From Faecimorpha stercoravium (lineage in GTDB: Bacteria > Bacillota > Clostridia > Lachnospirales > Bianqueaceae), in NCBI GenBank assembly GCA_018712555.1, contig DVGT01000074.1:1-64000 (forward strand): a stretch of 64,000 bases of DNA. Direction: 5' to 3'. Under the pieces are notes generated by a model, which saw only the letters and a list, made by a program, of their open reading frames with translations, made no database searches and had not been told where the DNA came from. The translations under genes were made by a program, and so were the position numbers. The number at the start of each line of letters is the position of its first letter. Position 1 is the first letter of the stretch. This document shows positions 58,501-64,000 of the stretch, in pieces.

Positions 58501-59830
58501 TTCCATGGACGAGCGGGATGAGATGCAGGAACAGGCCCCAGAAGTTTGCGCTGTGCCGGATGTACAGTACGAGTTCCACAAGGTGATCTTCACCAAGGAA
58601 ATGAAGAAGAATTACACATTGCTGGCACCGCAGATGTCTCCGATTCATTTCCGGCTGCTGCAGCCTGCGTTTAAGAAGGGCGGATACAATATCGAAATCC
58701 TGCCCTCCGTGGATCAGGAAGCCGTTAATGAAGGCCTGAAGTACGTTAATAACGATGCCTGCTATCCTTCGATTCTGGTAGTCGGGCAGTTGATGAATGC
58801 CTTAAAGAGCGGAAAATATGATCTGGATCGGGTGGCGCTTCTGATCTCCCAGACGGGCGGCGGGTGCCGTGCTTCTAATTATATTGGTTTCATTCGTAAG
58901 GCACTGAAGGATGCCGGCATGCCGCAGGTTCCTGTGATTTCTGTCAGTGCGGCCGGATTGGAGAACAATCCGGGATTCACAATCACCCCGGCGCTTCTCA
59001 ATCGAGCGATGATGGCCATGGTCTATGGAGATCTCTTCATGCACCTGCTCTATCGAGTACGGCCCTATGAGACCAAAAAGGGAGCTGCCAATGCGCTTTA
59101 TGAGAAATGGAACGCGATCGCCTCCAAAAACGTAGAAAATGGCAATTGGATCACATTCCGCAGCAATATCAAAAAAATGGTAGAGGAGTTCGATACCATG
59201 CCGCTTCTGGATATCCAAAAGCCGCGTGTAGGAATTGTGGGCGAAATCCTCGTGAAATATCATCCGACGGGAAATAATAACCTGGTGGAAGTTCTGGAAC
59301 GAGAAGGCGCCGAAGTCTGTGTGCCGGATCTACTGGATTTCTTCCTGTACTGTGCCTATAACAGCACCTTTAAGGCGGAGCATTTAGGGACCTCTGCGAA
59401 AACGAAACGTCTTTCCGATCTAGCTATTGCGGCAATCGAAATGTATCGCAAGCCTATCGTGACGGCGCTGCGCAATTCCAAGCGTTTCCGGGCGCCGATT
59501 CATATTCAGGATAAGGCACGGTATGCTGAAACGCTGATCTCTCTTGGTAATCAGACCGGTGAAGGGTGGTTTTTAACTGCAGAAATGGTAGAGCTGATGG
59601 ATCATGGCATCAATAATATCGTCTGCGTACAGCCATTTGCCTGTTTGCCCAATCATATCGTAGCAAAATCTATGATAAAGCCCATTCGAAAAATGTATCC
59701 GAAGGCTAATATTGCCGCGGTTGACTATGATCCGGGTGCATCTGAGGTCAATCAGCTCAATCGCATTAAGCTGATGCTGGCGGTGGCATTCAAAAATGCA
59801 GGCATCGTTCCACCTTCTGAAAAAGAATAA
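55553..59830 (+). CDS. Giant 2-hydroxyacyl-CoA dehydratase activase-like protein (two ASKHA ATPase domains)
   Basis: The protein has 1425 residues. Domain 1 (about 1-300) and domain 2 (about 320-600) are both BcrAD/BadFG-type acetate-kinase-fold ATPases, with phosphate loops VGFDVGSTTVKIAVLDDN and GIDAGSTTTKAVVMG. NGTCAGGTGAFIDQMA and NEACSSGCGSFLENFAQSL hold the Cys residues that in single-domain activators ligate one [4Fe-4S] cluster. A DUF2229-like part follows (about 650-1000), with a CSNNCLL Cys pair and IPSESVCYPAKLVHGH. The C-terminal part resembles the dehydratase subunit fold (NDACYPSILVVGQ, SQTGGGCRASNYI, YHPTGNNNLVEVLEREGAEV). Single-domain relatives deliver an ATP-driven electron to 2-hydroxyacyl-CoA dehydratases. 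The substrate of the large fused form is unknown. No dehydratase genes are adjacent. Confidence 0.85.
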   Translation: MSLIYHVGFDVGSTTVKIAVLDDNHNLVYQEYQRHFANIKETISAVIGRAYEKVLKDQQCTIHVTGSGGLLVSKWLNIPFVQEVIACTKTVETLIPQTDVAIELGGEDAKITYFGGSIEQRMNGTCAGGTGAFIDQMAMLLMTDASGLDRLAEKATTIYPIAARCGVFAKTDIQPLLNEGAHREDVAASIFQAVVNQTIAGLACGKPIRGNIAFLGGPLYFLPQLRKRFIETLHLTPEHIIVPENSQLFVAMGAAFCSENGKVHAFNDIYEGAQHMENETDHEVYRLEPLFKDETEYFQFVQRHEKAKVARGNLLETVGPVFLGIDAGSTTTKAVVMGMDKEVLYTFYGSNEGSPLDKVKEILTEIYEVLPADAYIAKTCVTGYGEKLIQAAYNADMGEIETMAHYKAAEHFLPGVTFILDIGGQDMKCIRIQDQVIQDILLNEACSSGCGSFLENFAQSLNMKIQDFAAEALMAPYPIDLGSRCTVFMNSRVKQAQKEGASVGDISAGLSYSVVKNALQKVIKIRDYSEMGDKIIVQGGTFYNNAVLRAFEKITGHEVIRPDIAGIMGAFGAALIAQSKWDGHSASTLISPEELKEFHYETELTRCGQCSNNCLLTINDFGSRRFVSGNRCERGAGGDEKAVEKIPNMYDYKYRRLFAYYKPLSEEEAKRGVIGLPRALNMYENYPFWFTFFTKLGFRVQISARSSKKTFEEGMETIPSESVCYPAKLVHGHIMNLIHKGIKTIFYPCVFYEVQEQKHADNHYNCPIVTSYPETIKHNVEALEEEHVTFLNPFLNLDHEESVSKELFKTLSEHYPDLTQKEVKEALDAAYAERSHYREDVRHHGDEILDWLQKNHRKGIVLAGRPYHIDPEINHGLEKIITGLGMAVLSEDCIAQHGQLGRPLRVLDQWSYHSRLYDAADFVGTRPELELVHLVSFGCGVDAVTSEQVQEILRTHGKTYMMIKIDEGSNLGAIRIRLRSLKASMDERDEMQEQAPEVCAVPDVQYEFHKVIFTKEMKKNYTLLAPQMSPIHFRLLQPAFKKGGYNIEILPSVDQEAVNEGLKYVNNDACYPSILVVGQLMNALKSGKYDLDRVALLISQTGGGCRASNYIGFIRKALKDAGMPQVPVISVSAAGLENNPGFTITPALLNRAMMAMVYGDLFMHLLYRVRPYETKKGAANALYEKWNAIASKNVENGNWITFRSNIKKMVEEFDTMPLLDIQKPRVGIVGEILVKYHPTGNNNLVEVLEREGAEVCVPDLLDFFLYCAYNSTFKAEHLGTSAKTKRLSDLAIAAIEMYRKPIVTALRNSKRFRAPIHIQDKARYAETLISLGNQTGEGWFLTAEMVELMDHGINNIVCVQPFACLPNHIVAKSMIKPIRKMYPKANIAAVDYDPGASEVNQLNRIKLMLAVAFKNAGIVPPSEKE

Positions 59831-59861
59831 GGTTTCTGATTTATTGAAAATTGAATGAATG

Positions 59862-59890
59862 GTATAAAGGAACATGGATCGGACATACTA
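59862..59890 (+). promoter_or_regulatory. Candidate sigma-G (forespore) promoter
   Basis: GTATA at 59862-59866 fits the -35 pattern GHATR. After 17 bp, CATACTA at 59884-59890 matches the -10 pattern CATNHTA at every constrained base. It would start transcription near 59897, 20 bp before the ribosome site of the Asn/Gln-rich gene. Against the older -35 pattern TGMATA it scores 4 of 6. A weaker sigma-A reading (TTTATT, 17 bp, TATAAA at 59863-59868) overlaps it. Confidence 0.5.
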
Positions 59891-59933
59891 CTTCTGCAGG
59901 CATTCATCAATCACTTTTAGGAGGTTCACACAC

Positions 59934-60107
59934 ATGTCGAATCAGAATCGTTCTCAGAATCATTGCCCGAGCCAGAATTATGACAATATGAATCAGAATC
60001 GTTCCCAGAACCGTTCTCAGAATAAGTCCCAGAATAAGGCGAAAAACAATGTTCGCAACCAGAACCGGGATCAATATGAGAACAACGAACAGAATCGTTA
60101 CGAATAA
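59934..60107 (+). CDS. 57-residue Asn/Gln-rich peptide, possible spore protein
   Basis: The ATG at 59934 follows TTTTAGGAGG by 9 bp, a strong ribosome site. The peptide has 17 Asn and 10 Gln in 57 residues (47 percent), with NRSQN/NKSQN repeats, nine Arg/Lys, five acidic residues and no Leu, Ile, Phe, Trp, Gly or Thr. It is therefore likely disordered. Gln/Asn-rich, disordered small proteins include the gamma-type small acid-soluble spore proteins, and the candidate sigma-G promoter upstream fits. There is no sequence signature of a known SASP family, so this is a hypothesis. A hairpin follows and the HAD gene lies downstream. A longer frame to 59874 would begin before the predicted transcript start. 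Confidence 0.65.
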   Translation: MSNQNRSQNHCPSQNYDNMNQNRSQNRSQNKSQNKAKNNVRNQNRDQYENNEQNRYE

Positions 60108-60113
60108 CGAATT

Positions 60114-60151
60114 AAACTGCCGCGCGGCGGATTTCCGCCAAGCGGCAGTTT
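60114..60151 (+). terminator. Hairpin after the Asn/Gln-rich gene
   Basis: AAACTGCCGC (60114-60123) pairs with GCGGCAGTTT (60142-60151), with an inner GGCGG/CCGCC stem. The T-run is minimal. Confidence 0.65.
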
Positions 60152-60179
60152 CACTATACATACGGAAAGGGGAGTACAC

Positions 60180-60869
60180 ATGTACTGGCCAGAAGAAGCA
60201 CTCTGTGCTATATTCGATATGGATGGAACCATCCTGGACTCCATGGGACTGTGGGAGGAAATCGACATTCGTTTTCTGGAAAAACGCGGTATATCCTACA
60301 CCCCTGATTATGGAGAAGTCATGAAGACAATAGGATTTCGGGAAGGAGCCCTCTACAGTATCGAACGATTTCATTTATCAGATACTCCGGAATCCATCAT
60401 TCAAGAATGGAATGCCATGGCTGAGGATGCCTATCAACATCATCTCAGGCTAAAACCGGGTGCGAAGGCCTATCTGACAGCATTAAAAAAGAAGGGGATT
60501 TCCATTGCATTAGCAACAGTTTCTCCCCCTCAATTTTATCGTCCTGCCTTGACTGCGGGACAAGTGATTGACCTGTTTGACTTTCTCACGGATGCTTCCG
60601 TTGTAGGTGGCAAGAAAGATGGCCCCGCACTGTATCTGCATGTAGCAGAACATCTCGGTATGCTGCCTGCACATTGCCTTGTCTTTGAAGATACGCTGCA
60701 TGCCCTGCGTGGTGCATTGCAGGGCGGTTTTCTTACCTGCGCAGTATATGATTCTTCTTCTGCAGAGCAATGGGAACAGATGTGTCAGGAAGCTCACTTT
60801 ATTCTGACGGATTTTGCGGAAGGTCCCCGGCAGATCGATTCAGTTTTCCCACACGAACATAGTACATAA
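60180..60869 (+). CDS. HAD-family phosphatase / beta-phosphoglucomutase-like
   Basis: This 229-residue haloacid dehalogenase superfamily protein has motif I FDMDGTILDS (nucleophile Asp), a helical cap inserted after it, motif II LATVS, motif III Lys in GGKKDGP and motif IV VFEDTLHALRGA. The HAD-IA/PGMB subgroup dephosphorylates or isomerises sugar phosphates; the exact substrate is not readable. The ATG follows AAAGGGGAG. Its last 71 bp overlap, tail to tail, with the MATE gene on the other strand. Confidence 0.88.
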   Translation: MYWPEEALCAIFDMDGTILDSMGLWEEIDIRFLEKRGISYTPDYGEVMKTIGFREGALYSIERFHLSDTPESIIQEWNAMAEDAYQHHLRLKPGAKAYLTALKKKGISIALATVSPPQFYRPALTAGQVIDLFDFLTDASVVGGKKDGPALYLHVAEHLGMLPAHCLVFEDTLHALRGALQGGFLTCAVYDSSSAEQWEQMCQEAHFILTDFAEGPRQIDSVFPHEHST

Positions 60870-62172
60870 TGCCTAACAACACAGTAGCGCCTATCCAAGC
60901 AGCTTCTTCAGCCAGATAGATCCCATATTCTTCAAGGATTGCCGGCAGAGTCAGGACAATCCCAATGCGCATGATCAGCTCTACAATGCCGGACAGCATG
61001 GGAACTACCGTATCTCCCATGCCTTGCAGGGCAGAACGATACATATATAGCATGTATAAAATTGGCAGCCCCGCCGCCATAAACAGAAGATAGGTATAGG
61101 AAATGTTTGTGACTTGAGCGACTTCCTCCGGCGTTCCAGAAATGAACAGTCCGACAATCATTCTTCCCAGGAAAATCATGATCAAGCTGATTCCGAGAGC
61201 CGTAAAAATAGCCATAATCAGTCCTTTGTTCATTCCCTTCTTGATACGGTCGATACGACCGGCGCCCAGATTCTGTCCTGTATAAGTCGCCATAGAGAAG
61301 CCAAAGGAAGTGGCGGCAATCTCCAGGAGTCCATATAGCTTATTGGTGGCCGTGTAACCTGCCATGAAGATAAATCCAAAACCGTTGACCACGGACTGAA
61401 CCACCAGCCCTCCCACTGAAATCACAAGATTCTGAAATGCCATAGGAGAGGCTAATTTCAATAATTTACGAAATAACGCTGCTTCTGGGCGAAAATCCTC
61501 TCGACTCATATAGAGCTGCGGCATTTTGCGCATGATTCGCAGACAAAATAAGAAGGAGCATACTTGCGCAATTCCAGTTGCAATGGCAGCTCCGGCGATT
61601 CCCCAATGAAGTACCATTACGAAGAAAAGATCCAGCACAACGTTCACGATGGCTGCTGTAATCATGGCATACAACGGTGTCTTACCATCTCCCATGGAAC
61701 GCAAAATGGCAGCACAGAAATTATACGCTGTGATAGCAGGAATGAAGGCAAATACAATTGTCAAATATGTAATTGCGCCGCCCATTACATTGTCCGGTGT
61801 ATCCAGGAGTTTGAGTACAGGCCGAATCAAACATTGTCCCAAAATCGTAAAAAGGAGAGCGATTGCCACGCATAGTGTAAGCGAATGTGCTGCGCTGCGT
61901 CGGAGTTCTCTCAAATTTGAGGCTCCAAAATTCTGTGCGCAAAGCAGTGAGAATCCCTGGGTAAAACCCATGATAATACTCAAAACCATCCAGTTCAGCC
62001 AATCTGCCGCGCCCAATGAAGCCAGAGCTTCCACTCCGACGCCCTGACCGACAACCATAGTATCTACCATCGTATACATTTGCTGAAACACGTTGCCCAG
62101 CATCAGGGGCAGCGCAAAAGAGGCGATCAATTTTGCAGGACTACCTATCGTCATATCTTTTGTATTTGCCAT
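60799..62172 (-). CDS. MATE family efflux transporter (second copy)
   Basis: This MATE transporter of 457 residues has the opening TIGSPAKLIASFALPLMLGNVFQQMYTMVDTMVVGQ split over the first helices. LLCAQNFGASN and ALQGMGDTVVPMLSGI mark conserved loops, and SMGDGKTPLYAMITAAIVNVVLDLFF the central repeat. It is clearly related to the gene at 1078-2406 but not a recent copy. The ATG at 62172 is 8 bp after AGGAGGG; three codons upstream another ATG has no site. It lies just after the tRNA-Thr terminator on the same strand and has no promoter of its own that I can see, so it may depend on read-through. The substrate is unknown. Confidence 0.92.
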   Translation of the reverse strand: MANTKDMTIGSPAKLIASFALPLMLGNVFQQMYTMVDTMVVGQGVGVEALASLGAADWLNWMVLSIIMGFTQGFSLLCAQNFGASNLRELRRSAAHSLTLCVAIALLFTILGQCLIRPVLKLLDTPDNVMGGAITYLTIVFAFIPAITAYNFCAAILRSMGDGKTPLYAMITAAIVNVVLDLFFVMVLHWGIAGAAIATGIAQVCSFLFCLRIMRKMPQLYMSREDFRPEAALFRKLLKLASPMAFQNLVISVGGLVVQSVVNGFGFIFMAGYTATNKLYGLLEIAATSFGFSMATYTGQNLGAGRIDRIKKGMNKGLIMAIFTALGISLIMIFLGRMIVGLFISGTPEEVAQVTNISYTYLLFMAAGLPILYMLYMYRSALQGMGDTVVPMLSGIVELIMRIGIVLTLPAILEEYGIYLAEEAAWIGATVLLGIMYYVRVGKLNRSAGDLPQNPSE

Positions 62173-62202
62173 CGCAATCACCCTCCTATCGTTTTTAAGG
62201 TC

Positions 62203-62234
62203 AAAAAAAGAACAGATGAAAAACCATCTGCTCT
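62203..62234 (-). terminator. Terminator of tRNA-Thr
   Basis: On the minus strand AGAGCAGATG (62234-62225) pairs with CATCTGTTCT (62218-62209) and is followed by seven T. Confidence 0.88.
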
Positions 62235-62235
62235 A

Positions 62236-62308
62236 AGCTACTGACCGGATTCGAACCGGTGACCTACGCATTACGAGTGCGTCGCTCTACCTGCTGAGCC
62301 ACAGTAGC
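62236..62308 (-). tRNA. tRNA-Thr (anticodon CGT)
   Basis: The acceptor stem GCTACTG/CAGTAGC, D-arm GCTCAGCAGGTAGAGC, anticodon stem ACGCA/TGCGT around CTCGTAA (anticodon CGT, reading ACG), and T-arm ACCGG TTCGAAT CCGGT all pair perfectly. CCA is not encoded. Confidence 0.95.
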
Positions 62309-62350
62309 ATCCTGATCTCGAACAAAACAGTCGCTGTCCGAACGAATAAT

Positions 62351-62379
62351 ATCATATAATATTTTCTTCGGATTGTCAA
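62351..62379 (-). promoter_or_regulatory. Sigma-A promoter of tRNA-Thr
   Basis: On the minus strand TTGACA (62379-62374), 17 bp, TATGAT (62356-62351). Confidence 0.9.
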
Positions 62380-62399
62380 GCACTTTTTTAGGAGATTTC

Positions 62400-62429
62400 T
62401 TGATTTTTATATTCGAGATGTGCTATAAT
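62400..62429 (+). promoter_or_regulatory. Promoter of uxaC
   Basis: TTGATT at 62400-62405, 18 bp, TATAAT at 62424-62429. Confidence 0.75.
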
Positions 62430-62465
62430 ATAGAAAATCCTATGGAAAGGAAAGGTAATTAGATT

Positions 62466-63866
62466 ATGCAGAAGTTTATGGATGAAGATTTTCTATTGAA
62501 GACCGATACCGCAAAGCATCTGTTCCACACCTATGCGGAGAAGCTTCCTATTTATGACTACCATTGTCATATCAGCCCCAAGGAGATCTGGGAGAATAAG
62601 AGTTATGAAAACATCACGCAGGTCTGGCTGTATGGAGATCATTATAAGTGGCGTATCATGCGAGCCGTCGGCATTGATGAGAAATACATCACGGGAGATA
62701 GTACCGATTATGAGAAGTTTGAGGCATATGCTAAAGCGTTGTCTCTTTCTATTGGAAATCCCTTGTATCATTGGTCCCACCTGGAACTGCGTCGTTATTT
62801 CGGCGTTGATGAAATCTTGAGTGAGAAGACAGCTCCCATCATCTGGGAGAAGGCAAATGCAGCCCTGAAGAATCTGCCTTGCCGTAAGCTGATCGAAATG
62901 TCCAACGTAGCACTGATCGCGACAACAGATGATCCGATTGATTCTCTGGAATATCATAAGCTGATTCGTGAAGAAGGCGCTATGAAGACTAAGGTGGTTC
63001 CTGCTTTCCGTCCGGACAAGGCTGTCGATCCTGCCAGAGCAGACTTTGCAGAGTATATGGGCAAGCTGGGCGAGGTTTGCGGCATCACGATTCAGACCAT
63101 CGCCGATCTGAAGAATGCGCTGGAGCAGCGGATTCAGTTCTTCCATGAGAATGGCAGCCGTGTTTCCGATCATGCGCTGGATTATGTTCCCTTTGTTCCG
63201 GCTACGGAAACAGAGGTCAATGTGGTTTTAGCGAAGGCATTGCTTTCTCAGCCCATCACACCGCTTGAACGCGATCAGTTCCGTACTTATATCATCAAGT
63301 TCCTGGCAGCTGAGTATAATAAGAGAGATTGGGTCATGCAGTGGCATCTGGCATCCATTCGTGACAACAATAAGCGTCTGTACAATTCTCTGGGCGTAGA
63401 TGTGGGAAATGACGCGATTCTGGATGTACATCTGGCCAAGGGACTGGCAGGTCTTTTAAATGCTTGCGCCGAGGATGATCAGTTGCCAAAGACCATTCTG
63501 TACAGCCTGAATCCGAATGACAATTATACGCTGATGACTGTGGGTGGCTGCTTCCAGGGCGGCGGCATCCCGGGTAAGATTCAGCTGGGTTCCGCATGGT
63601 GGTTCAATGATCATATTGATGGCATGACTGCCCAGATGCGTGCGGTGGCGAATGTAGGTGTTCTGGGTAAGTTCATTGGAATGCTGACCGATTCCCGCAG
63701 TTTCCTTTCCTATTTCCGTCATGAATATTTCCGCCGTATCGCTTGTAATCTGATCGGCGAATGGGTTGAGAACGGAGAATATCCGAATGACGAAGAGATG
63801 CTGAAGACCATCGTAGAAGGCATTTGCTATTATAATGCGGTAGAGTATTTTGGCATTGAATTGTAA
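62466..63866 (+). CDS. uxaC: Glucuronate/galacturonate isomerase
   Basis: UxaC converts D-glucuronate to D-fructuronate and D-galacturonate to D-tagaturonate, the entry step of hexuronate breakdown. This amidohydrolase-fold enzyme shows YDYHCHISPKEI with metal His residues near residue 33, WSHLELRRYFG, and VALIATTDDPIDSLEYH. QWHLASIRDNNKRLY and GCFQGGGIPGKIQLGSAWWFND follow, and LTDSRSFLSYFRHEYFRR lies near the end. 466 residues is full length. The ATG follows GGAAAGG. The window's KDG kinase (21225) acts later in the same pathway. No uxuA or uxuB is present. The stop codon overlaps the next start by one base. Confidence 0.95.
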   Translation: MQKFMDEDFLLKTDTAKHLFHTYAEKLPIYDYHCHISPKEIWENKSYENITQVWLYGDHYKWRIMRAVGIDEKYITGDSTDYEKFEAYAKALSLSIGNPLYHWSHLELRRYFGVDEILSEKTAPIIWEKANAALKNLPCRKLIEMSNVALIATTDDPIDSLEYHKLIREEGAMKTKVVPAFRPDKAVDPARADFAEYMGKLGEVCGITIQTIADLKNALEQRIQFFHENGSRVSDHALDYVPFVPATETEVNVVLAKALLSQPITPLERDQFRTYIIKFLAAEYNKRDWVMQWHLASIRDNNKRLYNSLGVDVGNDAILDVHLAKGLAGLLNACAEDDQLPKTILYSLNPNDNYTLMTVGGCFQGGGIPGKIQLGSAWWFNDHIDGMTAQMRAVANVGVLGKFIGMLTDSRSFLSYFRHEYFRRIACNLIGEWVENGEYPNDEEMLKTIVEGICYYNAVEYFGIEL

Positions 63867-64000
63867 TGCTGACTTGGAGCGTTTCTAAACAGGAAGAAGG
63901 GCGTCGCTTGGATCGCTTTTTAATGAAGTTGTTTCCGAAGGCGCCTTTGAGCCTGATCTATAAAGCCCTCCGTACTAAAACAGTCAAGCTGAACGGAAAA
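63866..64000 (+). CDS. RluA-family pseudouridine synthase, N-terminal part (cut by window end)
   Basis: Translation from the ATG at 63866 gives 45 residues. The segments RRLDRFLMKLFPKAPLSLI and RTKTVKLNGK form the S4 RNA-binding domain that opens RluA-type pseudouridine synthases, which modify uridines in rRNA or tRNA. The catalytic HRLD domain lies beyond the window. The start overlaps the uxaC stop codon by one base. Other S4-domain proteins are possible but less likely given the RLDRFL...A.LS.I opening. Confidence 0.78.
   Translation, partial: MLTWSVSKQEEGRRLDRFLMKLFPKAPLSLIYKALRTKTVKLNGK

Noticed and set aside
56519..58648. 709-codon open frame on the minus strand inside the activase gene
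   Set aside because: It lies entirely antisense to a well-supported gene, has no ribosome site, and its protein shows no domain; it follows from codon bias on the coding strand.

Overview
The window is ordinary chromosome from an anaerobic, spore-forming Gram-positive bacterium, most likely class Clostridia. The evidence is: AGGAGG-type ribosome sites, sigma-A promoters with 17-bp spacing, tRNA genes without encoded CCA, a paired GlgC/GlgD, a class III fructose bisphosphatase, the order rpmE - DUF1385 - prmC - prfA, a PdaA-type spore cortex deacetylase, and a giant hydroxyacyl-CoA dehydratase activase-like protein. I cannot fix the family or genus. Genes are dense. Only one stretch over 300 bases lacks a protein gene (606-1077), and it holds a terminator, tRNA-Gln, a second terminator and a possible miniature transposon.

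Layout. 1-605: end of a surface protein with near-identical 273-bp peptidoglycan-binding repeats. 755-2406: tRNA-Gln and a MATE exporter. 2.6-7.9 kb: M29-type aminopeptidase, thioredoxin reductase, D,D-carboxypeptidase, a small membrane protein and a lipoprotein polysaccharide deacetylase. 7.96-12.5 kb: yerC-pcrA-ligA replication/repair unit. 12.7-19.0 kb: glycogen genes glgC, glgD, glgA and glgP, without glgB. 19.1-23.7 kb: pdaA, an acidic unknown protein, KDG kinase and two membrane proteins. 23.8-27.6 kb: rpmE, DUF1385, prmC, prfA and a small anchored protein. 27.8-34.6 kb: degenerate nuclease-like protein, EF-G paralogue, two unknown minus-strand genes, fbp and a cytidylate-kinase-like protein. 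34.8-40.6 kb: leuS-leuA and a beta-propeller protein.

40.6-44.9 kb is a carbohydrate module: a sialidase-like gene diverges from two ABC permeases, followed by a solute-binding protein and an AraC regulator fused out of frame by an apparent deletion. 44.9-49.5 kb: Ser/Thr exporter, glyA, a manganese-riboswitch-controlled mntP, and pfkA. 49.7-55.3 kb: a seven-gene run (hydrolase, thyA, folA, RNA methyltransferase, Mrp ATPase, VanZ-like, deacetylase). 55.5-64 kb: the 1425-residue activase, a 57-residue Asn/Gln-rich peptide behind a forespore-like promoter, a HAD phosphatase, a second MATE exporter, tRNA-Thr, uxaC, and the start of an RluA-type pseudouridine synthase cut by the window edge.

Functional themes are glycogen storage with opposing glycolytic and gluconeogenic enzymes (pfkA, fbp), hexuronate use (uxaC, kdgK), envelope and spore-cortex remodelling, and translation. 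The observations I rate highest are the transporter deletion scar, the Asn/Gln-rich peptide with its sigma-G-like promoter, the nuclease-like gene behind a perfect palindrome, and the 197-bp inverted-repeat element. No CRISPR array, prophage or intact insertion sequence was seen.
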